A stretch of DNA of 64,000 bases from Salinicoccus halitifaciens (GTDB taxonomy: Bacteria > Bacillota > Bacilli > Staphylococcales > Salinicoccaceae): NCBI RefSeq assembly GCF_021026095.1, contig NZ_JAJNCU010000001.1, positions 434,001 through 498,000 of the forward strand. The letters are read 5' to 3'. A model generated the notes under the pieces. The model was not told the origin of the DNA, made no database searches, and saw only the letters and a list, made by a program, of their open reading frames with translations. Positions 16,940-29,030 of this stretch are shown here, piece after piece. The stretch's first letter is position 1. Each line of letters starts with the position of its first letter. The translations under genes were made by a program, and so were the position numbers.

Positions 16940-18763
16940 ATGACAGATAATGAACGCAGGGCCAGACAAGAGAAAATCAGGAACTTTTCAATTATTGCCC
17001 ATATAGATCACGGTAAGTCCACATTGGCTGACCGTATACTGGAAAATACAAAATCAGTGGCAGGCCGCGATATGAAGGAACAGCTGCTGGATTCAATGGA
17101 TCTGGAACGTGAACGGGGCATCACCATCAAACTGAATGCAGTTCAGCTGAAGTACACGGCAAAAGACGGCGAAGATTACATCTTCCACCTGATCGACACC
17201 CCGGGTCACGTGGACTTCACTTATGAAGTATCACGCTCCCTTGCAGCCTGTGAAGGTGCCATACTTGTCGTGGACGCTGCACAGGGCATCGAGGCGCAGA
17301 CGCTCGCGAACGTCTATCTTGCGCTCGACAACGATCTTGAGCTGCTGCCTGTCATCAACAAGATTGATCTGCCGGCAGCAGATCCCGGGCGTGTCGCCCA
17401 GGAAGTCGAAGATATCATCGGGCTTCCGAAGGAGGATGCGGTCCTTGCGTCCGCAAAGTCGAATATCGGCATCGAAGAAATTTTGGAAGCGGTCGTCGAG
17501 ATGGTCCCGCCGCCGGAAGGTGATGTCACGGCACCTCTGAAGGCGCTGATATTCGACTCGATGTTCGACCCGTACAGGGGGGTCATCTCATCCATCCGGG
17601 TCAAAGAGGGCGTCGTAAAGCCGGGGGATAAGATTAAGATGATGGCGACGGGGAAAACATTCGAGGTTGCGGAAGTCGGGATCAACACCCCGAAACCGAT
17701 GCCGGTTTCGGAACTCTCGGTCGGCGATGTGGGTTATATCGTCGCTTCAATCAAAAATGTCGGGGATTCACGGGTGGGGGATACCATCACCCACGCAGAC
17801 AATCCGGCAGCCGAGCCGCTCGCCGGCTATAAGAAGATGAACCCGATGGTCTTCTGTGGAATGTATCCGATAGATTCGAACCAGTACAACGACTTGAGGG
17901 AAGCCTTCGAGAAGCTTGAGCTGAACGATTCCTCCCTCCAGTACGAGCCTGAGACGTCACAGGCGCTCGGTTTCGGCTTCAGGACAGGTTTCCTGGGCCT
18001 TCTGCATATGGAGATCATACAGGAGAGGATAGAGCGTGAGTTCGGCATCGACCTCATTGCAACCGCACCATCGGTCATCTACGAAGTCACGATGACGGAC
18101 GGTTCTGTCATGAAGGTGGACAACCCTGCCCAGATGCCGGATCCCCAGAAGATCGAAAAGATCGAGGAACCTTATGTAAAAGCACAGATCATGGTCCCGA
18201 ATGATTATGTCGGTGCGGTGATGGAGCTCAGCCAGAAGAAGCGCGGCAACTTCGTCACGATGGACTATCTGGATGACATCAGGGTCAATATCATCTATGA
18301 AATACCGCTTTCGGAGATCGTCTTTGATTTCTTCGATATGCTGAAGTCGAATACGAAAGGCTATGCATCCTTCGATTATGAACTCATAGGATACCGCGAG
18401 AGCAAGCTCGTCAAGATGGATATTTTATTGAACAATGAAAAAGTGGATGCCCTCAGCGTCATCGTCCACCGGGATTTTGCATATGAACGCGGTAAAAATA
18501 TCGTTGATAAGCTGAAGACGCTCATACCGAGGCAGCAGTTCGAAGTGCCGGTCCAGGCAGCGATCGGACAGAAGATCATTTCAAGGACAAATATCAAATC
18601 GATGGGCAAGAACGTACTCAGCAAATGTTACGGCGGGGATATCAGCCGTAAGCGTAAGCTGCTTGAAAAGCAAAAAGAAGGTAAAAAGAAGATGAAATCC
18701 GTCGGTTCTGTGGAGATTCCGCAGGAGGCATTCCTGTCGGTGCTCAAAATGGATGAAGATTGA
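16940..18763 (+). CDS. lepA: Elongation factor 4 (LepA)
   Basis: 607 residues. Translational GTPase that acts on stalled or misassembled ribosomes. GTP-binding motifs [17 protein letters not shown] and NKIDLP, EF-G-like domains, and the LepA-specific C-terminal domain ([16 protein letters not shown] region). Full length. A short terminator separates it from hemW. Confidence 0.98.
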   Translation: MTDNERRARQEKIRNFSIIAHIDHGKSTLADRILENTKSVAGRDMKEQLLDSMDLERERGITIKLNAVQLKYTAKDGEDYIFHLIDTPGHVDFTYEVSRSLAACEGAILVVDAAQGIEAQTLANVYLALDNDLELLPVINKIDLPAADPGRVAQEVEDIIGLPKEDAVLASAKSNIGIEEILEAVVEMVPPPEGDVTAPLKALIFDSMFDPYRGVISSIRVKEGVVKPGDKIKMMATGKTFEVAEVGINTPKPMPVSELSVGDVGYIVASIKNVGDSRVGDTITHADNPAAEPLAGYKKMNPMVFCGMYPIDSNQYNDLREAFEKLELNDSSLQYEPETSQALGFGFRTGFLGLLHMEIIQERIEREFGIDLIATAPSVIYEVTMTDGSVMKVDNPAQMPDPQKIEKIEEPYVKAQIMVPNDYVGAVMELSQKKRGNFVTMDYLDDIRVNIIYEIPLSEIVFDFFDMLKSNTKGYASFDYELIGYRESKLVKMDILLNNEKVDALSVIVHRDFAYERGKNIVDKLKTLIPRQQFEVPVQAAIGQKIISRTNIKSMGKNVLSKCYGGDISRKRKLLEKQKEGKKKMKSVGSVEIPQEAFLSVLKMDED

Positions 18764-18765
18764 AG

Positions 18766-18790
18766 AAGCCACATTTTGTGGCTTTTAATT
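18766..18790 (+). terminator. Terminator between lepA and hemW
   Basis: AAGCCACA-TTT-TGTGGCTT followed by TTAATTTTG; the weak T-tail may allow read-through into hemW. Confidence 0.65.
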
Positions 18791-18808
18791 TTGTTAGGAC
18801 GTGTAAAA

Positions 18809-19927
18809 ATGAAAAGCTTGTATATTCATATTCCATTCTGCAACCGGATATGCACTTATTGCGACTTTACGAAAGTGCTCATCAAAAACCAGCCGGTTGA
18901 CGATTATATAGACGCATTGATCATGGAAATGAAGACACTGGAACATAAAGATTTCAAAACGGTTTATGTGGGGGGAGGCACTCCGACAGCATTGAGTGAG
19001 GCGCAGCTCGAGCGCCTGCTCGGATTCATCTCGGAAAATTTCACGGTTTCCGGAGAATATACTTTTGAGGCGAATCCCGACGAAGTGACGACCGGGAAAC
19101 TGGACCTGTTGAAGAATTACGGCGTCAACAGGGTGAGTCTCGGGGTCCAGTCCTTCAATGACGATATATTGAAGGTGCTGAACAGAAGCCATGACTTCAA
19201 TGATATCTTCAGGAGCATCGATCATCTGGAGAAGATCGGGCTTTCAAATTATTCCATGGACCTCATGTACAACCTGCCGGGGGAGACCTTCAATGACATT
19301 GATACAAGCCTCAAATACGTGGAGGAATTGAAGCCGAAGCATATTTCATGGTATTCGCTGATCATAGAACCGCATACAGTCTTCTATAATGAGATTAAAA
19401 AAGGCAGACTGAAGATCGACGACGACAACAAGGAAGCGGAGAAATACATCCATGTGATGGACGGGCTGCAGGCACTCGGTTATCCGCAGTATGAAATCTC
19501 CAATTTCGCAGAACGGAAGTATGAATCAGAGCATAATAAGACGTACTGGCGCAATGACAATTATTACGGTGTCGGCGCGGGGGCGCACGGCTACATCAAT
19601 AATGAACGTTACTATAATGTCAAACCTGTCCCGCACTATATCAAATCGATGAATGAGAATCATTCGGCCGTCAAAGAAACCATCCTGCTTTCTGAAACCG
19701 AGAAGATCGAAGAGGAAATGTTCCTCGGCCTCAGAATGACCGAAGGTGTCTCCAAAAAACGTTTCAGGGACAAATACGGTGTCGGCATGGATGAATATTA
19801 TAAAGATGAGTTATCTTTCCTGAAAGATAAAAAATGGATCAAGGACGACGGCCGTCATATCGCCTTGACCGATTCCGGCAGGATGGTCGGCAATGAAGTG
19901 TTCATTGCATTTTTAAAGTCATCATAA
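18809..19927 (+). CDS. hemW: Radical SAM protein HemW
   Basis: 372 residues. HemW is a heme chaperone related to oxygen-independent coproporphyrinogen oxidase HemN. It has the radical SAM motif CNRICTYC (CxxxCxxC) near the N-terminus, GGGTPT, and the HemW_C domain. It lacks the HemN-specific N-terminal extension, so oxidase activity is unlikely. ATG 18809 is chosen because the earlier in-frame TTG/ATG region is in the terminator. Confidence 0.94.
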   Translation: MKSLYIHIPFCNRICTYCDFTKVLIKNQPVDDYIDALIMEMKTLEHKDFKTVYVGGGTPTALSEAQLERLLGFISENFTVSGEYTFEANPDEVTTGKLDLLKNYGVNRVSLGVQSFNDDILKVLNRSHDFNDIFRSIDHLEKIGLSNYSMDLMYNLPGETFNDIDTSLKYVEELKPKHISWYSLIIEPHTVFYNEIKKGRLKIDDDNKEAEKYIHVMDGLQALGYPQYEISNFAERKYESEHNKTYWRNDNYYGVGAGAHGYINNERYYNVKPVPHYIKSMNENHSAVKETILLSETEKIEEEMFLGLRMTEGVSKKRFRDKYGVGMDEYYKDELSFLKDKKWIKDDGRHIALTDSGRMVGNEVFIAFLKSS

Positions 19928-19941
19928 AATGAGCACAATCA

Positions 19942-19958
19942 ATTGACATACTTTGACC
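19942..19958 (+). promoter_or_regulatory. Possible CtsR operator overlapping the hrcA -35
   Basis: ATTGACATACTTTGACC resembles the CtsR tandem heptamer on its reverse strand (TTTGACY-NTN-TTTGACY) with three mismatches; the second heptamer is perfect. In S. aureus the dnaK operon is known to be controlled by both CtsR and HrcA. Confidence 0.45.
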
Positions 19959-19971
19959 AATTTGATAAATT
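19943..19971 (+). promoter_or_regulatory. hrcA-dnaK operon promoter
   Basis: TTGACA, 17-base spacer, TAAATT, immediately before CIRCE. Vegetative sigma-A type. Confidence 0.75.
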
Positions 19972-19975
19972 ATAT

Positions 19976-20002
19976 TTAGCACTCGATGATAGAGAGTGCT
20001 AA
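19976..20002 (+). promoter_or_regulatory. CIRCE operator (HrcA binding site)
   Basis: Perfect TTAGCACTC-N9-GAGTGCTAA inverted repeat just downstream of the promoter and 14 bases before the hrcA start codon. This is the defining HrcA operator; heat inactivates HrcA and relieves repression. Confidence 0.98.
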
Positions 20003-20015
20003 AGAGGTGAAGTCA

Positions 20016-21002
20016 ATGCTTACAAAAAGGCAAGAACTCATCTTATTTTTAATTGTGGATGAATTTCTGGCCGCCATGGTTCCCGTTAGTTCGAAGCAGA
20101 TTATTCAAAAATATCAACTCGATATTTCCAGTGCTACGGTTAGAAACGAAATGGTTAAGCTTGAAGCAATGGGCTTTTTGACAAAACCGCATACATCGGC
20201 AGGCAGAATACCTTCCAGAGAAGCACTCAAGTTCTACATTGGGAAATTGAGCGAAAAGCTGGATGAGAAATCACAGTCGGAACAGATTCACCTTAATTTG
20301 AAAAGTCATCACAATCCTGAAGATTTATCAAAAAGCACTGCTGAAAAAATCAGTGCACTGACCAATTATTTGACTGGCGTATCATTTACTGGTAAAGATG
20401 AAACAGTCAAGGGTATTTATTTCACTCCATTGAATGAAGGCATACTGCTTGTAATCATAGTTCTCGATTCGGGTAATATCAAGGAAATACCCGTAAAAAT
20501 GGATTACAATGTATCACTTGAAACATTGAAGATTCTCACCAACTATTTCAATCAGATCATCATGGATACGCCGTTGCAGGACCTTTCGGAACTGCTCCGG
20601 ACGTCATTGAAGAACACTGCGCTTGAATACACAGTGAACAGTGTCGCCGATCACATCAGGGAAGATCTCGACCAGCCGAGGAAATTCAGCGGCTACTCCG
20701 GATTCAACCATCTGATCCAGCAGATCAGCGAAGACACAGACACCCTGCGGGCTTTGTATGATGACCTGGAGGCCAAGCAGCTGGACAGCATCATCGATGT
20801 CACTGACAGTGACGGAGTGGATATATATCTTGGTGATGAATTGCCTGAAGATTATCATTCAATCTCGATCATCACAACAAACTTCAAGTTAGCCGGTTTT
20901 GATGGAAATCTTATGATTATAGGCCCTGAGATGATGGGCTATAAGAAAGTCATAAAATTGTTACATGCGATTAATAATCAGAGCACAAAAGGAAGTGAAT
21001 GA
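20016..21002 (+). CDS. hrcA: Heat-shock repressor HrcA
   Basis: 328 residues. Represses class I heat-shock genes by binding CIRCE; its activity needs GroEL. N-terminal winged helix-turn-helix (SSATVRNEMVKLEAMGFLTKPHTSAGRIPS), GAF-like middle domain and C-terminal dimerisation region. ATG 20016 follows AGAGGTGA; the earlier in-frame ATG at 19986 is inside CIRCE and rejected. First gene of hrcA-grpE-dnaK. Confidence 0.97.
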   Translation: MLTKRQELILFLIVDEFLAAMVPVSSKQIIQKYQLDISSATVRNEMVKLEAMGFLTKPHTSAGRIPSREALKFYIGKLSEKLDEKSQSEQIHLNLKSHHNPEDLSKSTAEKISALTNYLTGVSFTGKDETVKGIYFTPLNEGILLVIIVLDSGNIKEIPVKMDYNVSLETLKILTNYFNQIIMDTPLQDLSELLRTSLKNTALEYTVNSVADHIREDLDQPRKFSGYSGFNHLIQQISEDTDTLRALYDDLEAKQLDSIIDVTDSDGVDIYLGDELPEDYHSISIITTNFKLAGFDGNLMIIGPEMMGYKKVIKLLHAINNQSTKGSE

Positions 21003-21003
21003 T

Positions 21004-21705
21004 TTGTTCGACAACGACAACAATCAAAAAGTCAAAGATGATTTGACGGAAGAAGAAAAAGAGCAGATGCAGGAAGTGAAGGAAGATGCATCAGGGGAAG
21101 AAAAAGAGCAGAAACAGGACCTTGATGATCATTCAAAAGATCCGGCAGATGAGGAACAGGAAAACGATAATGAACAGGATTCAGCAGAAGACGAGAGTGA
21201 ACCGGTTCCGGAAAGCAGTGCTGTTTCAGAGGAAACGGCAGAGGAAGCCGATTCACATCAGCAGGAGCTGGAGCGCCTGAAGCAGGAAGCCCAGGAGTAC
21301 GAAGAGAAGTATTTGAAGCTCTACGCGGAATTTGAGAATTTCAAGCGCCGCAACAGACAGGAAATCGATCTCAACAATAAATACAAAGATCAGAAGTTCG
21401 CAGAAGATCTTCTCCCTGTACTGGATAACCTCGAGCGGGCGATGGCGATCGAAGGTGACAATGATTCATTCGCTTCACTGAAAAAAGGTGTCGAAATGGT
21501 ATATAACGAATTTCTGAACATCTTCAACAAGCGTGATATCACTGTCATTGAAGCGGAGGGCAAGGAATTCGACCCGAATTTCCATCAGGCAGTGATGACG
21601 GAACCTTCAGAGGAAGAATCCGGCATCGTCCTTGAAGAATTCCAAAAAGGCTACCAGCTGAAAGACCGCGTCATCCGCGCTTCCATGGTTAAAGTCAGCG
21701 AATGA
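21004..21705 (+). CDS. grpE: DnaK nucleotide exchange factor GrpE
   Basis: 233 residues. The N-terminal 90 residues are a low-complexity Glu/Gln/Asp-rich tail, followed by the long coiled coil (KQEAQEYEEKYLKLYAEFENFKRR) and the beta-wing domain with NPNFHQAV-like sequence (DPNFHQAVMTE). It starts with TTG at 21004, one base after the hrcA stop, with AAGGAAGTGA upstream. The acidic tail is longer than in E. coli but similar to staphylococcal GrpE. Confidence 0.96.
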   Translation: MFDNDNNQKVKDDLTEEEKEQMQEVKEDASGEEKEQKQDLDDHSKDPADEEQENDNEQDSAEDESEPVPESSAVSEETAEEADSHQQELERLKQEAQEYEEKYLKLYAEFENFKRRNRQEIDLNNKYKDQKFAEDLLPVLDNLERAMAIEGDNDSFASLKKGVEMVYNEFLNIFNKRDITVIEAEGKEFDPNFHQAVMTEPSEEESGIVLEEFQKGYQLKDRVIRASMVKVSE

Positions 21706-21738
21706 CCGGTGCAGTTTTACTGAAAGATAAATAATTAA

Positions 21739-23598
<1,860 letters not shown>

Positions 23599-23607
23599 TC
23601 ATTGATT

Positions 23608-23645
23608 AAAAGTCAAAGCCAATGCATTTGGCTTTGACTTTTTTA
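23608..23645 (+). terminator. Strong terminator after dnaK
   Basis: 15-bp hairpin (AAAAGTCAAAGCCAA / TTGGCTTTGACTTTT, loop TGCAT) with a following T-run. The right arm also contains a candidate -35 for dnaJ. Confidence 0.9.
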
Positions 23646-23656
23646 AATGTTATGAT
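23628..23656 (+). promoter_or_regulatory. Candidate dnaJ promoter overlapping the dnaK terminator
   Basis: TTGGCT, 17-base spacer, TATGAT. The -35 lies in the right arm of the terminator stem. A match of this quality may be fortuitous. Confidence 0.4.
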
Positions 23657-23679
23657 TTGGAAGTTGGAGGGAGATTCGG

Positions 23680-24804
23680 ATGGCTAAAAGAGACTATTAT
23701 GACATCCTTGGCGTCGAGAAAAATGCGTCGAAGGATGAGATCAAAAAAGCGTATCGTAAATTATCAAAAAAGTATCACCCGGACATCAACCAGGAAGAAG
23801 GTTCCGACGAAAAGTTCAAGGAAGTCGCGGAGGCTTATGAAGTCCTGTCAGATGAAGATAAGCGTGCCCAGTATGACCGCTTTGGCCATGAGGGCATGAA
23901 ATCACAGTTTGGCGGCGGGGGCGGCTTCCAGGGTGCAGGCGGCTTCGGCGGTTTCGAAGATATTTTCAGCTCATTCTTCGGCGGCGGGCGCCAGGCGGAC
24001 CCGAATGCCCCGAGAAAGGGTGACGATCTCCAATATACGATGACCATCGATTTTGAAGAGGCCGTATTCGGAGTGACCAAAACCATTTCCATCAAAAAGG
24101 AAGTCACATGTGATGTCTGTGACGGCCACGGCGCAAAGCCGGGTACATCTAAAAGCACATGCAGCATGTGCAGCGGCGCCGGACGCGTGGCTGTCGAGCA
24201 GAACACACCATTTGGACGCATCCAGACGGAACGTACATGTCCGACATGTCAGGGTACGGGTCAGGAGATCAAGGACCCTTGCAACAAATGTAAAGGTGCA
24301 GGTACAGTGACTAAAGATGTGGATATCGAAGTTACAGTACCTGAAGGCGTGGACAACGGCCAGCAGATCCGACTGCACGGCAAAGGTGAGCCGGGCATCA
24401 ACGGCGGGCCTGCGGGGGACCTCTACATCGTCTTCCGTGTGAGGCCGGATTCAAGGTTCACACGTGACGGGGATGACATCCACTATGAACTGCCGATTTC
24501 ATTCGCGCAGGCTGCACTCGGTGACGAAGTGAAAGTGCCGACGATCAGTTCCGAAGTCATGCTGACGATACCTGCGGGTACGCAGACAGGCAAACGTTTC
24601 CGCCTTAAAGAGAAAGGCGTCAAAAATGTACACGGCTACGGTTACGGTGACCAGTTCATCACTGTCAAAGTGGTGACCCCGACGAAGCTTTCCAATAGAG
24701 AGGTCGAACTCTTCAGGGAACTTGCGAAAGAAGGCGGGGAGACGATCGAAGAGCAGCAGGAGAACATCTTCGACCGCACCAAGCGCTTCTTTAAAGGAGA
24801 TTAA
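23680..24804 (+). CDS. dnaJ: Co-chaperone DnaJ (Hsp40)
   Basis: 374 residues. J domain with the HPD motif (KYHPDIN), Gly/Phe-rich linker ([19 protein letters not shown]), four CxxCxGxG zinc repeats ([32 protein letters not shown]) and C-terminal substrate-binding domains. It stimulates DnaK ATP hydrolysis. It follows dnaK by 81 bases with a terminator between them; prmA starts two bases after its stop. Confidence 0.99.
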   Translation: MAKRDYYDILGVEKNASKDEIKKAYRKLSKKYHPDINQEEGSDEKFKEVAEAYEVLSDEDKRAQYDRFGHEGMKSQFGGGGGFQGAGGFGGFEDIFSSFFGGGRQADPNAPRKGDDLQYTMTIDFEEAVFGVTKTISIKKEVTCDVCDGHGAKPGTSKSTCSMCSGAGRVAVEQNTPFGRIQTERTCPTCQGTGQEIKDPCNKCKGAGTVTKDVDIEVTVPEGVDNGQQIRLHGKGEPGINGGPAGDLYIVFRVRPDSRFTRDGDDIHYELPISFAQAALGDEVKVPTISSEVMLTIPAGTQTGKRFRLKEKGVKNVHGYGYGDQFITVKVVTPTKLSNREVELFRELAKEGGETIEEQQENIFDRTKRFFKGD

Positions 24805-24806
24805 AG

Positions 24807-25739
24807 ATGAAATGGCATGAAGTTGCAATTCATACAAAGGAAGATAATGAAGAGAGTCTTTCAGCTTACCTGAACACTTTATCGAAAGGTGTATCAATCG
24901 AGCATTCCATTGATATCTTAAGGCAGAAGATCACCAATTTCGATGAGAAATTCAAGCTGAACCCAAAGGATTATCCGGACTCCGATATCAGGATACTGGT
25001 CTATTTCGATGAAACCCAGGACGTTGAAACCATGATCGGGAAGATTGAAACTTTCATCTCGGAGGCGGACCTCGCGTCCAAAGAAGAGATCGATATTTCA
25101 CATAAGGTCATTGAAGAGTCCGATTGGGAAAACGAATGGAAGAAGCATTTCCACAGTTTCAGGGTTTCCGAGACATTTGTGATCGTGCCTTCATGGGAAA
25201 TGGATGAATACGAGTACCGGGAGAGGGACCGGCTCATCAAGCTCGATCCCGGGATGGCCTTCGGCACGGGGGATCACCCGACGACCAGCATGTGCCTCAA
25301 GTTTATAGAAAAGACGGTGAAACCCGGAAGCTCGGTCATTGATGTCGGCACGGGATCGGGAATCTTATCGATCGCCTCCCATATGATGGGGGCATCATCC
25401 GTGAAAGCGACCGATATTGATGAGTTATCCATAAAAGTCGCATATGAGAATTTTGTCATCAATGACTGCGAGCAGGCGATACGGCTGGAAACTGCCGATC
25501 TGCTTAAAGAGGAAGACGGCAGTTACGATATCGTCATCGCCAACATCCTTGCACACATCATTGAAGATATGGTTGAAGATGCGTATGAGAAATTGAATGA
25601 AGATGGATATTTCATCGCCTCCGGAATCATCTCTGAAAAACGCGATGAGATTACAGGGAAAATGACACGTGCCGGATTCCGCATTGTGGAAATCCTTGAA
25701 GAAGACGGCTGGGTAAGTATTTTAGCTGAAAAGGTATGA
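24807..25739 (+). CDS. prmA: Ribosomal protein L11 methyltransferase
   Basis: 310 residues. Trimethylates ribosomal protein L11. The N-terminal substrate-recognition domain precedes a class I SAM fold with DVGTGSGILSIAS and the NPPY-like loop (IVIANILAHI). It is linked to dnaJ and rsmE in the usual heat-shock operon extension. Confidence 0.96.
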   Translation: MKWHEVAIHTKEDNEESLSAYLNTLSKGVSIEHSIDILRQKITNFDEKFKLNPKDYPDSDIRILVYFDETQDVETMIGKIETFISEADLASKEEIDISHKVIEESDWENEWKKHFHSFRVSETFVIVPSWEMDEYEYRERDRLIKLDPGMAFGTGDHPTTSMCLKFIEKTVKPGSSVIDVGTGSGILSIASHMMGASSVKATDIDELSIKVAYENFVINDCEQAIRLETADLLKEEDGSYDIVIANILAHIIEDMVEDAYEKLNEDGYFIASGIISEKRDEITGKMTRAGFRIVEILEEDGWVSILAEKV

Positions 25740-25745
25740 TTTGCC

Positions 25746-26471
25746 ATGCAGAGATATTTTACATCCGAAAAATTGAACCTGAATGAACAATATGAAATAG
25801 AGAATGAAGATACGCATCATATGCTCAATGTGATGCGTTTTCGTGTTGATGACATGTTTGAAATGGTGGACGGCAAAAAGGCCGGCTACTTATGTAAGAT
25901 CATCGGGGTGGACGGCAGGAAAGTCTCTTACATGACCGAAGGGGGACTGGAGCCGAGTACTGAACCGCCTGTTGAAATCACAGTGGTGTGCCCGTTGCTG
26001 AAGGGTGAGAAATTCGAGTGGATGCTTCAGAAATCGACTGAACTCGGCGCCTCGGCATTCATCATTTACGAAGCTGACAGAAGTATCGTGAAGCTGGATG
26101 CGAAAAAAAGGGAGAAGCGTCTCGCGCGCTTTCAAAAAGTGGTCAGGGAAGCGAGTGAGCAGAGCAGGCGTTTCACCATCCCCGATATACGCTTCGAAGG
26201 GAAGCTCCACGCCATGGACTTCAATGATTATGATTCTGTCATCATTGCATTCGAAGGTTATGCAGGCCAGAAGGCAAAGTCTTTTTCAAATCTTGAGAGT
26301 ATACGCCCGGGCAGGAAGATCGCTTTCATATTCGGCCCGGAAGGCGGACTCACAGAGCAGGAAGTTGGGGCGGATACCTCTTTTGTGCCCCTCTCACTCG
26401 GGCCGAGGATACTCCGTGCCGAGACGGCGCCGCTTTATTTCCTTGCCGCCGTAAGCAGTATCGTGGAATGA
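25746..26471 (+). CDS. rsmE: 16S rRNA m3U1498 methyltransferase
   Basis: 241 residues. SPOUT-class methyltransferase with the PUA-like N-terminal domain and the C-terminal knot motif FGPEGGLTEQEV and LGPRILRAETA. Follows prmA by six bases. Confidence 0.96.
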   Translation: MQRYFTSEKLNLNEQYEIENEDTHHMLNVMRFRVDDMFEMVDGKKAGYLCKIIGVDGRKVSYMTEGGLEPSTEPPVEITVVCPLLKGEKFEWMLQKSTELGASAFIIYEADRSIVKLDAKKREKRLARFQKVVREASEQSRRFTIPDIRFEGKLHAMDFNDYDSVIIAFEGYAGQKAKSFSNLESIRPGRKIAFIFGPEGGLTEQEVGADTSFVPLSLGPRILRAETAPLYFLAAVSSIVE

Positions 26472-26478
26472 CGCGTAA

Positions 26479-26507
26479 TTGAATGACTTTTTATATTATG
26501 CTATTAT
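26479..26507 (+). promoter_or_regulatory. mtaB promoter
   Basis: TTGAAT, 17-base spacer, TATTAT, just after the rsmE stop. It suggests mtaB can be expressed separately from the heat-shock operon. Confidence 0.6.
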
Positions 26508-26546
26508 ATGTAAAGTTATCATAATACTTTATTAAAGAAAGATTTG

Positions 26547-27908
26547 ATGGTTATGAATGAAAAAACAATTGCTTTCCACACGCTTGGCTGCAAGGTCAAC
26601 CATTATGAGACAGAGGCGATGTGGCAGATATTCAAAGAAGACGGATACGAACGTATAGATTTTGAACAGAATGCCGATGTCTATGTAATCAATACATGCA
26701 CTGTGACCAACACGGGGGATAAGAAAAGCCGTCAGGTCATCCGCCGTGCCATCCGTAATAATCCGGATGCGGTCATCGCCGTGACGGGCTGCTATGCACA
26801 GACCTCCCCTAAGGAGATCATGGATATAGCGGGTGTGGACATCATCATCGGCACGGAGGACCGGGATAAACTGCTCGGGTATGTCAATCAATACCACCGC
26901 GAACGCCAGCCGATCAACGGCGTCAAAAATATCATGAAGAAGCGTACATATGAAGAAATGGATGTGCCTTATTTCACGGACCGCACACGTGCGACCCTGA
27001 AGATCCAGGAAGGCTGCAACAACTTCTGTACATTCTGCATCATCCCGTGGGCGCGGGGGCTGATGCGCTCACGTGATCCGCTGAAAGTCATTGAACAGGC
27101 ACAGAACCTTGTGGATCAGGGGTACAAGGAGATCGTCCTCACGGGCATCCATACCGGCGGTTACGGGGAAGACCTGAAAGATTACAACCTGGTCCAGCTT
27201 CTGCGTGACCTGGAACAGGTCGACGGCCTGAACCGCCTGAGGATCTCAAGCATCGAAGCGAGCCAGCTGACCGATGAGGTCATTGATGTCATCAGGGATT
27301 CAAATAAGATCGTAAGGCACCTCCATGTGCCGATACAGTCGGGCAGTGATACGGTCCTGAAACGTATGAGAAGGAAGTATACGATGGAATTCTTTGAATC
27401 CCGTATCGTGAAACTGAAGGAAATCATGCCGAATGTGGCGATAACGAGTGACGTCATCGTCGGATTTCCGGGGGAGACGGAAGAAGAATTCCAGGAAACT
27501 TATGATTTCATCAATAAGCATCATTTCTCCGAACTTCATGTCTTCCCTTACTCAATCAGGACCGGCACCCCGGCTGCGAGGATGACCGATCAGATCGATA
27601 ATGACACCAAAAACGAAAGGGTCAGAAGGCTGATCGACTTATCAGACCGCCTCGCACTCGAATATGCCGAAGGCTTCAAGGATGATGTCCTTGAAATCAT
27701 CCCGGAAGAGGTCAAAGACGGGAAATTGATCGGCCATGCTGACAACTATATGAAGATTGCCATCGATGCGGATGAATCTTTGACAGGAGAGCTCGTGAAA
27801 GTCAAAGTGACCGAAGCAGGATATCCGCTGAGCCATGGGGAAGTCGTCAAAGTGCTTGAGAAACCCATGGTCAAGAACTATGCCTATATTGAACGGACGA
27901 TCCAATAA
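26547..27908 (+). CDS. mtaB: tRNA t6A37 methylthiotransferase MtaB
   Basis: About 453 residues. Radical SAM enzyme that adds a methylthio group to t6A37 of tRNAs decoding ANN codons. N-terminal Fe-S domain begins [14 protein letters not shown], radical SAM motif is CNNFCTFC, and a TRAM domain closes the protein. Start choice among TTG 26544, ATG 26547 and ATG 26553 is uncertain because the upstream AAAGAAAG site is weak. Confidence 0.95.
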   Translation: MVMNEKTIAFHTLGCKVNHYETEAMWQIFKEDGYERIDFEQNADVYVINTCTVTNTGDKKSRQVIRRAIRNNPDAVIAVTGCYAQTSPKEIMDIAGVDIIIGTEDRDKLLGYVNQYHRERQPINGVKNIMKKRTYEEMDVPYFTDRTRATLKIQEGCNNFCTFCIIPWARGLMRSRDPLKVIEQAQNLVDQGYKEIVLTGIHTGGYGEDLKDYNLVQLLRDLEQVDGLNRLRISSIEASQLTDEVIDVIRDSNKIVRHLHVPIQSGSDTVLKRMRRKYTMEFFESRIVKLKEIMPNVAITSDVIVGFPGETEEEFQETYDFINKHHFSELHVFPYSIRTGTPAARMTDQIDNDTKNERVRRLIDLSDRLALEYAEGFKDDVLEIIPEEVKDGKLIGHADNYMKIAIDADESLTGELVKVKVTEAGYPLSHGEVVKVLEKPMVKNYAYIERTIQ

Positions 27909-27951
27909 TCCAATCCGGAATGGATCTGAAAAAAAAACTGGAGGCAAAAAC

Positions 27952-28617
27952 ATGAAACTTTCAAAGTATATCGACCATACATTATTGAAACCTGCGGTGA
28001 CACAGGACGAGATATTCGAGCTCTGCCAGGAGGCGATGAAGCATGAATTCTTCAGCGTATGCATCAATCCTGCATGGGTCCAGACCGCTTCCGACATATT
28101 GGAGGACAGCGATGTCAAAGTGTGCACCGTCATCGGCTTCCCACTCGGCGCCTCCACATCCGAAGTGAAGGCATTTGAAACGATGAACGCCATCCAGAAC
28201 GGTGCCGATGAAGTGGATATGGTCATCAATATCGGCGCCCTCAAATCCGGCAATCACGACCTCGTCTATAATGACATCAAAGCGGTCTGCGATGCAGCCG
28301 GTACGGATGCGCTGGTCAAGGTGATCATAGAGAGCGGGCTCCTTGACGGTGATGAAATCGTCAGTGCCAGCAATCTTGCCAAAAAAGCAGGTGCCGATTT
28401 CGTCAAGACTTCCACCGGATTCAACGGGGAGGGCGCGAAAGTGGAGGATGTCGCTTTGATGCGCATGACCGTCGGCGAAGAAATGGGCGTTAAGGCGAGC
28501 GGCGGAGTCAGATCAGCTGAAGATGCCCTGAAGATGATAGAGGGCGGAGCGACACGCATAGGCGCTTCAAGCGGCATTGAAATCGTGTCAGGCGGATTGT
28601 CGGAATCAGACTATTAA
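27952..28617 (+). CDS. deoC: Deoxyribose-phosphate aldolase
   Basis: 221 residues. Class I aldolase that splits 2-deoxyribose 5-phosphate to acetaldehyde and glyceraldehyde 3-phosphate in deoxynucleoside catabolism. The Schiff-base lysine is in VKTSTGF and the second active-site lysine in [11 protein letters not shown] 27952 follows CTGGAGG. No other deo gene is adjacent; deoC sits between mtaB and rpsU, where I do not expect it in the common staphylococcal order. Confidence 0.95.
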   Translation: MKLSKYIDHTLLKPAVTQDEIFELCQEAMKHEFFSVCINPAWVQTASDILEDSDVKVCTVIGFPLGASTSEVKAFETMNAIQNGADEVDMVINIGALKSGNHDLVYNDIKAVCDAAGTDALVKVIIESGLLDGDEIVSASNLAKKAGADFVKTSTGFNGEGAKVEDVALMRMTVGEEMGVKASGGVRSAEDALKMIEGGATRIGASSGIEIVSGGLSESDY

Positions 28618-28624
28618 AATTAAG

Positions 28625-28653
28625 TTGACCAAAAAACTTTGTTATATTATAAT
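28625..28653 (+). promoter_or_regulatory. rpsU promoter
   Basis: TTGACC, 17-base spacer, perfect TATAAT. The leader then forms a small hairpin, ACATAG-TAAAGG-CTATGT (28662-28679). Confidence 0.85.
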
Positions 28654-28716
28654 GTTTGAGTACATAGTAAAGGCTATGTGAGATTAACCTTTGGTTATTC
28701 GGAGGGAGGGAAATTT

Positions 28717-28893
28717 ATGACTAAAACATCTGTTAACAAGAACGAACCGATCGAAGATGCACTGCGTCGTTTTAAGCGTAATGTCTCTAAAAACGGCACT
28801 ATCCAAGAAGCCCGTAAAAGAGAATATTATGAGAAACCAAGCGTGAAACGCAAGAAAAAATCCGAAGCAGCACGCAAAAGAAAATTCAGATAA
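28717..28893 (+). CDS. rpsU: 30S ribosomal protein S21
   Basis: 58 residues, very basic C-terminus ([15 protein letters not shown]). It binds the 30S platform near the anti-Shine-Dalgarno. ATG 28717 follows GGAGGGAGG; the in-frame extension upstream is leader sequence. Has its own promoter and terminator. Confidence 0.97.
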   Translation: MTKTSVNKNEPIEDALRRFKRNVSKNGTIQEARKREYYEKPSVKRKKKSEAARKRKFR

Positions 28894-28924
28894 AATATCC
28901 TCCCTCGGATAATTTATCATACAC

Positions 28925-28962
28925 GGACAGTACTATTATTTAATAGTGCTGTCTTTTTTTCA
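28925..28962 (+). terminator. rpsU terminator
   Basis: 12-pair hairpin GACAGTACTATT / AATAGTGCTGTC with one wobble, followed by seven T residues. Confidence 0.92.
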
Positions 28963-29030
28963 CATCTTGTCAGTACAGTTTATTTATTTTTGCATGGTAA
29001 GTATGTATAATGAAGGTGGAGGGGATTTGC

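Noticed and set aside
19986-20015. Earlier in-frame start for hrcA
   Set aside because: The ATG lies inside the CIRCE operator and has no Shine-Dalgarno; ATG 20016 has one.
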